From Streptomyces pactum (GTDB taxonomy: Bacteria; Actinomycetota; Actinomycetes; Streptomycetales; Streptomycetaceae), in NCBI RefSeq assembly GCF_016031615.1, contig NZ_JACYXC010000001.1, forward strand, positions 2,232,001 through 2,296,000: a DNA stretch of 64,000 nucleotides, given 5' to 3'. Positions 18,276-27,759 of this stretch are shown in pieces (the first letter of the stretch is position 1; each line of letters opens with the position of its first letter). The position numbers and the translations under genes were made by a program. A model generated the notes under the pieces. The model saw only the letters and a list, made by a program, of their open reading frames with translations. It searched no databases and was not told the DNA's origin.

Positions 18276-19592
18276 ATGGGGGTCTCGGGACCCTTCCCCA
18301 GCCCCGCGGGGAAACCCCAGGCACCGGCCATGGGCCGGGAGGAGGTGGACCGTGCGCTGGCGCGTCTGGGCGCCGAGCACGAGGCCATCGAGTCCTCGCT
18401 GCTCGCCCTCCAGGACCACGCCGGTCGGCGGCTCCTGGAGGGTGCCTCGCTGACCGGGGTCACCAAGGACCGCTGGGCCACCACCGAACAGGCCATATCG
18501 CTGCTGTGGACCTACTTCGACGCCTACACCGAGGCGCTGGGGACCGCCCGGGAGGTGCGGGCCCGGCGCCGCTGGCCCTCCCCGTCCGACCTGGCCGAGC
18601 TGAGCGAGCTGCTGGGCGGCCGCGCGGTCACCCTGCCCAGCAGCGGCAGCATCGCCGGCGCCCCGCTGCTCAGCGAGGAGCTGAGCCTGGACGAGCTGGT
18701 CACCCGGATGAACCGCTGGTACGCGGAGGCACTGGACGTCATCGTCACCGCCGACGCGGTCTGGTCCGCGCTGCCGGCCCGGATCGACATGCTCGCCGCC
18801 GAACTGCGCCGCACCCGCTCGCTGGCCCACTCGGTGGGGGTACGGCCCGGTGAGCATCCGGCGGGGGACGACCTGGAGCGGATCACCGAGGAACTCACCA
18901 CGCTCCGCTCCGACGTGGTCTCCGACCCGCTGGCGTTCTGGGCGCCGGCGTCCGGCAGTTCCGCGCCCGGCGGCGGGCGGCCGGACACCACCCGCTACGA
19001 CGACGCCGCCCGCGCCCTGGAGGACGTGCGGCGCGAGATCGAGGCGGTGCTCCAGGTGCGCCAGGACGCCGAGCAGCGGCTGATGCGGCTGCGGGACGTG
19101 CTGTCCCGGGCCGACCGCACCCTCACCGAGGCCCGCCAGGCGCGGGCCGAGGTGCTGTCGAAGATCGCCGCGTCCGAGGTGCCGGCGGTCAGCGGCCCGC
19201 CGACCGCGCTCCACGAACAGCTGGTCACCGCCGCCGAGTACCGCAGGCGCGCCCAGTGGCACCGGCTCTCCCCCCTGCTGGAGAGCCTGGAGCGGCGCGC
19301 GGACGAGGAACTGCTGCGGGCCCGGGAGTCGCTCACCGCGGTGACCGCGCCGCTGGCCGTCCGCGCCGAGCTGCGCGGCCGGCTCGACGCCTACCGGGCG
19401 AAGATGGTCCGGCACGGCCTGGCGGAGGACCCGCTGCTGGTCGAACGGTATGACGCGGCGCGCCGGATGCTGTGGACCGCGCCCTGCGACCTGCGGGCCG
19501 CGGAGCACGCCGTGCTGCGCTACCAGCGGGCGGCGGCGGAGGCCCTGGCCCAGGAGGCGGCCGGCCCGCAGGACCGGAGCGGTGCCCGGTGA
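18276..19592 (+). CDS. Coiled-coil protein of the PknG operon
   Basis: 438 residues, ATG 18276 behind AAAGAGGTGA. The sequence is almost entirely charged alpha-helix with heptad character, for example at residues 250-310 and near LESLERRADEELLRARESL. There are no Cys residues of note, membrane helices or catalytic motifs. I know no enzyme activity for it. Its position between glnH and pknG suggests an adaptor that links the membrane complex to the kinase; that is inference. A 91-base gap separates it from pknG. Confidence 0.8.
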   Translation: MGVSGPFPSPAGKPQAPAMGREEVDRALARLGAEHEAIESSLLALQDHAGRRLLEGASLTGVTKDRWATTEQAISLLWTYFDAYTEALGTAREVRARRRWPSPSDLAELSELLGGRAVTLPSSGSIAGAPLLSEELSLDELVTRMNRWYAEALDVIVTADAVWSALPARIDMLAAELRRTRSLAHSVGVRPGEHPAGDDLERITEELTTLRSDVVSDPLAFWAPASGSSAPGGGRPDTTRYDDAARALEDVRREIEAVLQVRQDAEQRLMRLRDVLSRADRTLTEARQARAEVLSKIAASEVPAVSGPPTALHEQLVTAAEYRRRAQWHRLSPLLESLERRADEELLRARESLTAVTAPLAVRAELRGRLDAYRAKMVRHGLAEDPLLVERYDAARRMLWTAPCDLRAAEHAVLRYQRAAAEALAQEAAGPQDRSGAR

Positions 19593-19683
19593 CCGGCGGC
19601 GCGCGCAACCCCGGTGAGCGGGCCCGCGGCGCGGCCCCGGCGGCCGGCACCGGCCGCCGGCACGGCGCGGACGGGGGGACGGG

Positions 19684-22428
19684 GTGAGCACACCGGATCG
19701 GTCCTGCCAGCGGCCCGGTTGCGCCGGGCGCTACGAGGACATGGGCGGCGGCGAACTGTACTGCGACGTGTGCGGGCTGGCGCCGGTGGTGCCGGCGGTG
19801 GGCCCGGCGGGTTCCGCGCGCGGCCGGGCCGCGGGTGCCGCGCCGCTGCACTCCCCGCCGACCGGGATCACCGCCGCCCCGGGCGGCGCGGCGCCGGGTG
19901 GCTCCGGGCGCGGCGGGTCGTCGTCCCGGTCCTCCGGGCACGGTTCGCGGGGTTCGGGCCCGGGGTCGGCCCGGTCGGGGAGTTCCCGCTCCTCGCGGCG
20001 CTCGGTGTCCGGGCGGCTGCCGCGGTCGCTGTCCGGCCGGGTGACCTCCCCGTCGGTGTCGGTGCGCAGTTCGTCCTCCGGCACCTCCACCTCCGGGCGC
20101 AGCCGGCTGGGCGCGGGGCTGGTCTCGGTCCCGGCGGTGCCGCGCCCCGACCCGCGCACCGCGGTGCTGGCCGACCCCGAGGTGCCGGAGCGCAAGCGGT
20201 TCTGCAGCCGCGGGGAGTGCGGCGCGCCGGTGGGCCGGGCGCGCGGCGGCCGCCCGGGGCGGACCGAGGGGTTCTGCACCAAGTGCGGCCACCCGTACTC
20301 GTTCGTCCCGAAGCTGCATCCGGGCGATGTGGTGCGCGGCCAGTACGAGGTGGCGGGCTGCCTGGCGCACGGCGGGCTGGGCTGGGTCTACCTGGCCATA
20401 GACCGCGCGGTCGCCGACCGGTGGGTGGTGCTCAAGGGGCTGCTGGACACCGGCGACGAGGACGCGCTCGCCGCGGCCGTCTCCGAGCGGCGCTTCCTGG
20501 CGGAGATCGAGCACTCCAACATCGTGCGCATCTACAACTTCGTGGAGCACCTGGACCAGCGGACCGGGAGCCTCGACGGCTACATCGTCATGGAGTACGT
20601 CGGCGGCAAGTCGCTCAAGGAGATCGCCAACGAGCGGCGGACCCCGGACGGCCGGCGCGACCCGCTGCCGGTCGAGCAGGCGTGCGCGTACGGGATCGAG
20701 GCGCTGGAGGCCCTGGCGCACCTGCACAGCCGCAACCTGCTCTACTGCGACTTCAAGGTGGACAACGCCATCCAGCAGCAGGACCAGCTGAAGCTGATCG
20801 ACATGGGCGCGGTCCGGCGGATGGACGACGAGGACAGCCCGATCTACGGCACGGTGGGCTACCAGGCCCCGGAGGTGGCCGAGGCGGGCCCGTCGGTCGC
20901 CTCCGACCTGTACACAGTGGCCCGGACGCTGGCCGTCCTCACCTTCGACTTCCAGGGCTACACGAACGTCTTCGCGGACAGCCTCCCGGACCCGGAGAAC
21001 ATCGAGGTCTTCCGGACGTACGAGTCCTTCTACCGGCTGCTGGTCCGGGCCACCGACCCGGACCCGGACCGCCGGTTCGCCTCCGCGGAGGAGATGGCCG
21101 ACCAGCTGACCGGGGTGCTGCGGGAGGTCGTCGCGCTCCAGTCCGGCCGGCCCCGTCCGGCGCTGTCCACCCTGTTCGGGCCGGAGTTGCGGGTGGTGGA
21201 CACCGAACTCTTCGCCGAGTGGGACGCCGACCCCTCGGCGCTGGGCGGCCGGGCCCGGCGCCGCCGCGCGAGGCGCGCCACCGCCCCGGCCGCAGCCGCC
21301 CCGTCCACCACCCCGGCCGCGGGCGGGCCGTCCGTCGGTGCGGCGGCACCGGACCCGGTACGGCCGCTGGACGCCCGGGCGGCAGCCCTCGCGCTGCCGG
21401 TGCCCCGGATCGACCCCGGTGACCCCAACGCGGGCTTCCTCGCCGGTCTGGCCGCCTCCGCCCCGGCGGAGCTGGACGCGGTGCTGCGGACCGCGCCGGT
21501 GGACTCCCCCGAACTACGGTTCCTGCTGCTGCGGGCCCAGTTGGAGTCGGGCGACGGACCCGGTGCCACCGCCACCCTCGCGTCACTGCGCGCCGGGCAC
21601 GCGGAGGACTGGCGGACCGTGTGGCACCGCGGCCTGCACGCCCTGGCCACCGGTGACCACGCGACCGCGGCGGTCTCCTTCGACGCGGTGTACGACGCCT
21701 TCCCCGGCGAGACCGCGCCGAAGCTGGCGCTCGGGGTGTGCGCCGAGATACTGGGTCAGCTGGACAACGCCGAGGAGTACTACCGGCTGGTGTGGACGAC
21801 CGACCCCAGCTACGTCAGCGCCGCGTTCGGCCTGGCCCGGGTGCGGCTGCGCACCGGGGACCGGACGGCGGCGGTGCGCGCCCTGGAGTCCGTGCCGGAG
21901 TCCTCGATCCACTACACCGCGGCCCGGGTCGCCGCGGTCCGCGCCCGGCTGCGCCGCGGCGGCCCCGCCCTGGGCGCGGATACGGGAGACGGCGCGGTCC
22001 CGGGCGCGGGTACCGGAGTCGGCGCGGGCACGGAGGCCGGTGCGGGGGCGGGCGGGGGCGTCCCGGCCGGTCGTGCGATCCCGGCGCTGGACGATCTGCT
22101 CGCCGCGGCCGGCCAGGTGGAGCGGCTGCGGGAGTTCGGGCTCGACGCCCCGCGCCGCGAGCGGCTGAGCACCGAGGTACTGGGCAGCGCGCTGGACTGG
22201 GTACTGTCCGGCGGTGACGGCGCCCCGCGGAACCCGGCCGCCGGCGGACCGCACCCCGACGGTGCACCGCCGGGGCCGGTACTGCTGGGCTGCAGCCTGG
22301 ACGAGCGTGGGCTGCGCCTCGGGCTGGAACGCTCGTACCGGACTCTCGCCAGGCTCGCGCAGCGTGGCGAGGAGAGGATCGAACTGGTGGAGCGGGCCAA
22401 CCGTTTCCGCCCCAGGACGTGGGTGTGA
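19684..22428 (+). CDS. pknG: Serine/threonine protein kinase PknG
   Basis: 914 residues from GTG 19684. Two zinc (rubredoxin-like) modules come first: C8, C13, C27, C30, then FCSRGECG paired with FCTKCG. A Ser/Arg-rich linker lies between them. The kinase domain runs from VVRGQYEVAGCLAHGGLGWVY (VRGQYEVAGCLAHGGLGWVY is the glycine-rich loop). It has VVLKG as ATP lysine, LLYCDFKVDN with catalytic Asp356, and LIDMG in place of DFG; these PknG-specific variants are diagnostic. A TPR-like helical C-terminus follows, as in mycobacterial PknG, with an Ala/Gly-rich insertion near residues 757-800. PknG phosphorylates FHA proteins to control glutamate metabolism; the FHA gene at 26134 is the likely partner. 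The phosphatase gene follows three bases downstream. Confidence 0.95.
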   Translation: MSTPDRSCQRPGCAGRYEDMGGGELYCDVCGLAPVVPAVGPAGSARGRAAGAAPLHSPPTGITAAPGGAAPGGSGRGGSSSRSSGHGSRGSGPGSARSGSSRSSRRSVSGRLPRSLSGRVTSPSVSVRSSSSGTSTSGRSRLGAGLVSVPAVPRPDPRTAVLADPEVPERKRFCSRGECGAPVGRARGGRPGRTEGFCTKCGHPYSFVPKLHPGDVVRGQYEVAGCLAHGGLGWVYLAIDRAVADRWVVLKGLLDTGDEDALAAAVSERRFLAEIEHSNIVRIYNFVEHLDQRTGSLDGYIVMEYVGGKSLKEIANERRTPDGRRDPLPVEQACAYGIEALEALAHLHSRNLLYCDFKVDNAIQQQDQLKLIDMGAVRRMDDEDSPIYGTVGYQAPEVAEAGPSVASDLYTVARTLAVLTFDFQGYTNVFADSLPDPENIEVFRTYESFYRLLVRATDPDPDRRFASAEEMADQLTGVLREVVALQSGRPRPALSTLFGPELRVVDTELFAEWDADPSALGGRARRRRARRATAPAAAAPSTTPAAGGPSVGAAAPDPVRPLDARAAALALPVPRIDPGDPNAGFLAGLAASAPAELDAVLRTAPVDSPELRFLLLRAQLESGDGPGATATLASLRAGHAEDWRTVWHRGLHALATGDHATAAVSFDAVYDAFPGETAPKLALGVCAEILGQLDNAEEYYRLVWTTDPSYVSAAFGLARVRLRTGDRTAAVRALESVPESSIHYTAARVAAVRARLRRGGPALGADTGDGAVPGAGTGVGAGTEAGAGAGGGVPAGRAIPALDDLLAAAGQVERLREFGLDAPRRERLSTEVLGSALDWVLSGGDGAPRNPAAGGPHPDGAPPGPVLLGCSLDERGLRLGLERSYRTLARLAQRGEERIELVERANRFRPRTWV

Positions 22429-22431
22429 TCG

Positions 22432-24638
22432 ATGTCGCAGATGCCGCAGCTGCCCCGGCTGGCCGCCTGCCCGAACTGCAACGAACCGCTGGAGTCGGGT
22501 GACAACTTCTGTGGTCGCTGCGGCGTGAGCCTCTCGGCCGCCCCGCCGCCTCCTCCCACCGGCGGCGGCCCGGTGCCCACCGACGGTGCCCCGGCGCCCG
22601 CCGGTACGCCGGCACCCGCCGGTGCGCGGCCGTCTGCCGCCGGCGGGCCGGTGCCCGTGGACGCCGGGCGGCTGGAACCGGTGGTTCCGGGGCCGTACCC
22701 GGGCCCGGCGGACGGGAACCGGGGCGCCGGGCCGGCCGGGGGTGGCAACACCCTGCACCTGGGGCCGGTGGCGGCGCCCGGGCGTCCGGCCGGACCGGCC
22801 GGGGCGTCACCGGGCGGCCACCCCGCGCCCGGGCCCGGGCCTCTGCCGGGCCCCCGCCGCGCCGCCGGCCCCCGCCGCGCCGGCACCGCCGTACCCGGGC
22901 ACCGGACCGGTGGCGGCCGGATCCGCCGGGGCGGCCCACCCCGGGGCGCCGGTCCCGGCCCCCGGTCACCCCAGCCCCCGTCGCCTCCGCGCCCGCCGCC
23001 GTACCGCCCGCGCACCTGCCGACCGGCCCCGCCCGAGCGACCGGTGCCGCGCCGGGCGCGGCACCGGCCACCGGCTCCGGCGTGAGCGCCGGCGCGGAGG
23101 GCGTACCGCACGCGCCCGGCGGCGCCCCCGCGCCACACACCGCAGCCGCACCGCACCCCCACCCCCCGCGCCTGTGCCGCATCCCGCCCCCCGCGCCGCA
23201 CGCCGCGCCTGTGCCGCACGCCGCACCCCCCGGCGCACGCGCCGTGCCCACCCCCCGCGCCCCCACTCCCCCGGGCCCCGGCCCCGTGCCGCCCGCCGCG
23301 GCCCCCGGGCGCGCCCCGGCCGGTGGCCCGGAGGACTACCCGCTGCCGGCGCCCGCCCCGGGCGGGCCGGTGCCGGGCGGCCCCCGAGGCGCGGCCGGGC
23401 AGCCGGAGCCGTACCAGCTGCCGCCGGCCGGGCAGTTCGGCGCGCCCGTGGAACCGGTGCGGGTCCCACCGGCAGTCCCTGCCGTACCCGCCGTACCGAC
23501 CGTCCCCGCCGTGCCACCGGGCCCGCCCGCGCCCACGGCACCGCCGGGCGGGGCGCCCGCCCCGGCGGCGGCCCCCGCGGCCCCTGCGACTCCGGTGACA
23601 CAGCCGGCACCCGCGGCACCGCCCGCGCCCACGGCAGCACCGGCGGCTCCGGCGGTCACACCCGCGGCCCCGGCCACGCCCGCCGCCGCGCCGGTGTGCT
23701 GTTCCGGCGTCACCACGGGTTTCAGCCGGTGCGCCGCGTGTCAGGCGGGCACCGTGGACAAGGACGGCTACTGCGAGAACTGCGGCCATGCCCAGCCGAG
23801 GGAGCGCGACCGGATGGAGTTCGAACTGGGGGGCGTCGCCGCGGCAACCGACCGCGGCCTGCGCCACCACCGCAACGAGGACGCGTTCGCGGTCTGCACC
23901 GCGGCGCTGGCCGACGGATCGCCGGCCGTCGTCGCCGTGGTCTGCGACGGGGTGTCGTCGGCCACCCGGCCGGACGACGCCTCCGCGGCCGCGGCCGGCA
24001 CGGCGGGCGACGCGCTGGCGCGGGCGCTGCCGCGCGGCGAACACCCGCGGGTGGCCATGCGGGAGGCGATCCTCGCCGCCGCCGAGGCGGTCAACGCGCT
24101 GGCCCGGGAGCCGGGTGAGGACGGGCGGGACCCCTATCGGCAGGAGAACTCCCCGGCCTGCACCATCGTCGGCGCGGTGGTCGCCGGCGGTGTGCTCACC
24201 GTGGGCTGGGTCGGGGACAGCCGGGCCTACTGGGTGCCCGACGACCGCACCGCACCGCCCGCGCGGCTGACCGAGGACGACTCGTGGGCGGCGCAGATGG
24301 TCGCGGCCGGGCTGATGACCGAGGAGGAGGCGTACGCGGACGAGCGGGCGCACGCCATCACCGGCTGGCTCGGCGCGGACGCCTACGACCTGGACCCGCA
24401 CACCGCGTCGTTCGAGCCGGACCGGCCGGGGGTGGTCGTGGTGTGCACCGACGGGCTGTGGAACTACGCGGAATCCCCGGAGGACATGGCCGGCGCGGTG
24501 CCGCCGGACGCCCGCTCCCGGCCTCTGCACAGCGCGCGCGTCCTGGTGGAACACGCGCTGGACGGCGGGGGCCACGACAACGTAACAGTGGCCGTGCTGC
24601 CGTTCCCGGTACCACCGGAAGGGGCAGGATCGGCCTGA
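22432..24638 (+). CDS. Zinc-ribbon PP2C-type protein phosphatase, frame broken by two +1 shifts
   Basis: The gene begins at ATG 22432 with a zinc ribbon, CPNCNEPLESGDNFCGRCG (CPNC and CGRCG as ligands). A long Pro/Ala linker follows, then a second ribbon CAACQAGTVDKDGYCENCG. The PP2C core has DRGLRHHRNEDAF, VVCDGVSS, GWVGDSRAYW and GGGHDNVTV, carrying the metal-binding Asp residues. As given, the frame from 22432 ends at 23085 and the phosphatase frame opens separately. Removing one C from the C5 runs at 22851-22855 and 22959-22963 joins them into one plausible protein. The linker then reads GPAAPPAPAAPAPPYPGTG and VPAPVTPAPVASAPAAV. It should reverse PknG phosphorylation. If the shifts are real, the catalytic part may be translated from a weak internal start or lost. 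Confidence 0.8.
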
Positions 24639-24752
24639 CGGGCCCGAGGGGGCGGTGCGCGCGTGCCGGGACGGCGCGGGCGCACGCGGGGCGAGGCTCC
24701 GCACGCACACCGGTGTGCGCAGGTCCATGTGGAGTGCCAAGGAGCTGATCAG

Positions 24753-26069
24753 ATGGCCAGATTCTCCAAGTCGAACGTGCCGCGGTTCTCGGTGGACGTC
24801 TACCAGAACGAGTTCCTCCCCGAGGGGGGCCGGGAGGTGCACGCCATCGCGACGGTCACCGCGACCGGGGGCGGCACGACCGGAGGACTGGCCGTCCCCA
24901 CCGCGGCCGTCGTCATCATGGTGGACTGCTCGGGGTCGATGGACTACCCGCCCACGAAGATGCGGCACGCCCGGGAGGCCACCGCCGCCGCGATCGACAC
25001 CCTCCGCGACGGGGTGGCGTTCGCGGTGGTGGCCGGTACCCACAGGGCGGTCGAGGTGTTCCCCGGCACCGGGCGGCCGGCCGTCGCCGACGCGTCCACC
25101 CGGGCCCGGGCGAAGGAGGCGCTACGCGCGCTGAGCCCGTCCGGCGGCACCGCGATCGGCACCTGGCTGCGGCTGGCGGACCGGCTGCTGGCCTCGACCG
25201 ACGTCGCCATCCGGCACGGCATCCTGCTCACCGACGGCCGCAACGAGCACGAGAGCCCGGAGGACCTGCGGGCGGCGCTGGCCGCGTGCGCGGGCCGCTT
25301 CACCTGTGACGCCCGTGGCGTCGGGACCGACTGGGAGGTCGCGGAGGTCACCGGCATCGCGTCCGCGCTGCTGGGCTCGGCCGACATCGTGGCCGATCCG
25401 GCCGGGCTGGCCGCGGACTTCACCGGGCTGATGGAGGCCGCGATGGGCAAGGAGGTGGCCGACGTCGCGCTGCGGCTGTGGACGCCGCAGGGGGCCCAGG
25501 TCCGGTTCGTCAAGCAGGTCGCGCCCACCGTGGAGGACCTCACCGGCCGGCGCACCGAGGCCGGTCCGCGCGCCGGGGACTACCCGACCGGCTCCTGGGG
25601 CGACGAGTCCCGCGACTACCACATCTGTGTGCGGGTGCCGGCCGCCGGGGTGGGGCAGGAGATGCTGGCGGCCCGGGTCGCGCTGGTGCTCCCGGACCGC
25701 GACGGCGGCACGCCCACCACCCTCGCGCAGGGTCTGGTACGCGCCGTGTGGACCGACGACCTGGCGGCCTCCACCGCGATCAGTCCGCAGGTCGCGCACT
25801 ACACCGGCCAGGTGGAACTGGCCCAGGCGATCCAGCAGGGACTCCAGGCGCGCAAGGCCGGCGACCGGGACGGCGCCACCGCGAAACTGGGCCGGGCCGT
25901 GCAGCTCGCCGACGCCTCCGGCAACGCGGACACCGCGAAACTCCTTTCGAAGGTGGTGGACGTGGTGGACGCCGCGACAGGTACTGTGCGACTGAAGGCG
26001 AAGGTCGCGGAGGCGGACGAGATGACTCTCGAAACGCGTTCCACCAAGACCGTGCGCGTCAAGAAGTAA
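24753..26069 (+). CDS. von Willebrand factor A domain protein
   Basis: ATG 24753 (MARFSKSNVPRFSVDVYQNEF) lies behind AAGGAGC; the frame upstream of it is spacer. Residues about 50-230 form a VWA domain with the metal-ion site VIMVDCSGSMDY (DxSxS), ALSPSGGTAIGTWL and HGILLTDGRNEH. A C-terminal beta-rich domain and helical tail follow. VWA proteins bind partners through the Mg-coordinated face. Placed between the phosphatase and the FHA protein, it is probably part of the PknG signalling complex; related VWA-PP2C-FHA gene groups occur in many actinobacteria. There is no signal peptide or membrane segment, so it is cytoplasmic. Confidence 0.9.
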   Translation: MARFSKSNVPRFSVDVYQNEFLPEGGREVHAIATVTATGGGTTGGLAVPTAAVVIMVDCSGSMDYPPTKMRHAREATAAAIDTLRDGVAFAVVAGTHRAVEVFPGTGRPAVADASTRARAKEALRALSPSGGTAIGTWLRLADRLLASTDVAIRHGILLTDGRNEHESPEDLRAALAACAGRFTCDARGVGTDWEVAEVTGIASALLGSADIVADPAGLAADFTGLMEAAMGKEVADVALRLWTPQGAQVRFVKQVAPTVEDLTGRRTEAGPRAGDYPTGSWGDESRDYHICVRVPAAGVGQEMLAARVALVLPDRDGGTPTTLAQGLVRAVWTDDLAASTAISPQVAHYTGQVELAQAIQQGLQARKAGDRDGATAKLGRAVQLADASGNADTAKLLSKVVDVVDAATGTVRLKAKVAEADEMTLETRSTKTVRVKK

Positions 26070-26133
26070 CCGTCAACAACCGAGTTCACCGCGGCGAGAG
26101 CCGAGATACGGCACAAGAGGGGGAATCACCGAC

Positions 26134-27759
26134 ATGGCGACCTGCCCGAACGGCCACCAGTCGGCGGCCGACGACTGGTGCGAGGTGTGCGGCCACCGTA
26201 TGTCGGGGACGCCCATGCCTCCAGGGGCCATACCGCCCCCTCCGCCGCCCCTGCCGGGCGGACCCCAGGGCCCCGGCGGGCCCGGGATGCCGGGTGGACC
26301 GGGAATGCCGGGTGGACCGGGAATGCCGGGCGGCCCGGGGATGCCGGGCGCCCCCGGTGGACCGGGCGGCTACGGCTACCCCGGCCCGGGGCCGGAGGCC
26401 GGCTTCCCCGGGGAGCTGTGCCCGCAGTGCCGCACGCCCCGGGAGGCGCAGGCGCCGTTCTGCGAGGAGTGCCGTTACAACTTCCTCACCCACTCCCCCA
26501 CGCCGTACTCCCCCGCCGCCCCCGCCCGGCGGTTTCGCGCCGCCCGTGCCCGGCCACCCCCGGTGCGCCGCAGGGCGGCCCGGGCGGTGAGTTCCCCGGC
26601 TCGGCCCCCCTCGCAGGTGAACCGGCCCGCCGAGCCGCTGAACGGCGGTCCCGGCGGGGCGCCGCTGCCGGGCCATGCGCCGGGGCAGGGCTCCGACCGG
26701 CCGCCGCTGCAGCCGCCGCAGCGGTCCTTCGACGGCGACGACGACTGGCCGCTGCCGCCGCCCGGTGGCGGCGCGCAGGGCGGTCCCGCCTCCCCGCCGC
26801 CGCCCGGGCCGGGGCCGCTGCCCGGCCAGGCGCCGGGCCCGGTTCCGCCGGGTCCGGGCGGCCAGCTGCCCGGTCAGGCTCCGGGGCAGGTCCCGCCGCC
26901 GGGCCCGGGGTCGTTCCCCGGTCAGGATCAGGGGCCGTTCCCCGGCCAGGGCCCGGGCCCCGGCCCGCTGCCCGGCCAGGGTTTCGCGCCGGGCCAGGGC
27001 CCGGGACACGGACCCGGCCAGGGTCCCGGCCACGGCCCGCAGGGTCCTGGACACGGTCCCGGGCCCGGTCCGCACGGCCCCGGCCCGCAGGGACCCGGAC
27101 ACGGTCCCGGTCCGCAGGGTCCCGGTCCGCAGGGGCCGGGGCACGGACCGGGTCCGCAGGGGCCGGGCCACCACGGTCCCGGTCCGCAGGGCCCCGGGCA
27201 CGGTCCCGGGCCGCAGCCCGGCCAGGGCCAGTTCCCGGCGCCGCCGCCGTCCGGGCCGCCGTTCGGCGACAACCGGCCGGGCGGTGCCCCGTCCCACCCG
27301 CAGCCGGACGGGCCCGCGCCGTTCCCTGGCGGCCAGCCGCCGGCCGGGGGCGGCGGTGGCTGGGTGGCGGTCATCGCGCCGGACCGCGAGTACTTCATGG
27401 CGATGATGCACCGCAGCGGTCCGGAGGCGGCGGGGCTCAACCTCCCGGCGTACTCCCCGGAGCAGCAGCTGCCGCTCACCGGCCACCAGGTCACCATCGG
27501 CCGCCGGCGGCACAGCACCGGAGAGGCCCCGGACATCGACCTGGCGCGCCCGCCGGAGGACCCGGGCGTCTCGCACCAGCACGCGATGTTCGTCCAGCAG
27601 CCGGACGGCAGCTGGGCGGTGGTGGACCAGGACTCCACCAACGGCACCACCATCAACGGCGCCGAGGAGCCGATCCAGCCGTATGTGCCGGTGCCGCTCC
27701 AGGAGGGCGACCGGGTCCACGTGGGCGCCTGGACGACCATCACCGTCCGCCGCGGCTGA
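26134..27759 (+). CDS. Zinc-ribbon, Pro/Gly-repeat and FHA-domain protein
   Basis: ATG 26134 behind a GAGGGGGAATCACC stretch. Zinc ribbons CPNGHQSAADDWCEVCG and CPQCRTPREAQAPFCEEC bracket GMPGGP tandem repeats. A long GPQGPGHGPG-type low-complexity region (about residues 215-380) leads to a C-terminal FHA domain. The FHA has LTGHQVTIGRRRHSTGEAPDIDL, split as HQVTIGRRRHSTGEAPDIDL, then DPGVSHQHAMF and DSTNGTTING, the phosphothreonine-binding signature. It is the probable substrate or target of PknG, as GarA is in mycobacteria, but GarA's N-terminal Thr motif is not seen. Between YSPAAP and NRPAEPL the frame is Arg-rich. Dropping one C from each run at 26519, 26557 and 26605 restores PGGFAPPVPGHPGAPQGG and GSAPSQVNRPAE. 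Confidence 0.88.
   Translation: MATCPNGHQSAADDWCEVCGHRMSGTPMPPGAIPPPPPPLPGGPQGPGGPGMPGGPGMPGGPGMPGGPGMPGAPGGPGGYGYPGPGPEAGFPGELCPQCRTPREAQAPFCEECRYNFLTHSPTPYSPAAPARRFRAARARPPPVRRRAARAVSSPARPPSQVNRPAEPLNGGPGGAPLPGHAPGQGSDRPPLQPPQRSFDGDDDWPLPPPGGGAQGGPASPPPPGPGPLPGQAPGPVPPGPGGQLPGQAPGQVPPPGPGSFPGQDQGPFPGQGPGPGPLPGQGFAPGQGPGHGPGQGPGHGPQGPGHGPGPGPHGPGPQGPGHGPGPQGPGPQGPGHGPGPQGPGHHGPGPQGPGHGPGPQPGQGQFPAPPPSGPPFGDNRPGGAPSHPQPDGPAPFPGGQPPAGGGGGWVAVIAPDREYFMAMMHRSGPEAAGLNLPAYSPEQQLPLTGHQVTIGRRRHSTGEAPDIDLARPPEDPGVSHQHAMFVQQPDGSWAVVDQDSTNGTTINGAEEPIQPYVPVPLQEGDRVHVGAWTTITVRRG

Noticed and set aside
23082..24638. Separate phosphatase gene starting at GTG 23082
   Set aside because: The start lies in a Pro/Ala linker with no ribosome site, and in-frame linker sequence continues upstream; a frameshifted single gene explains it better.
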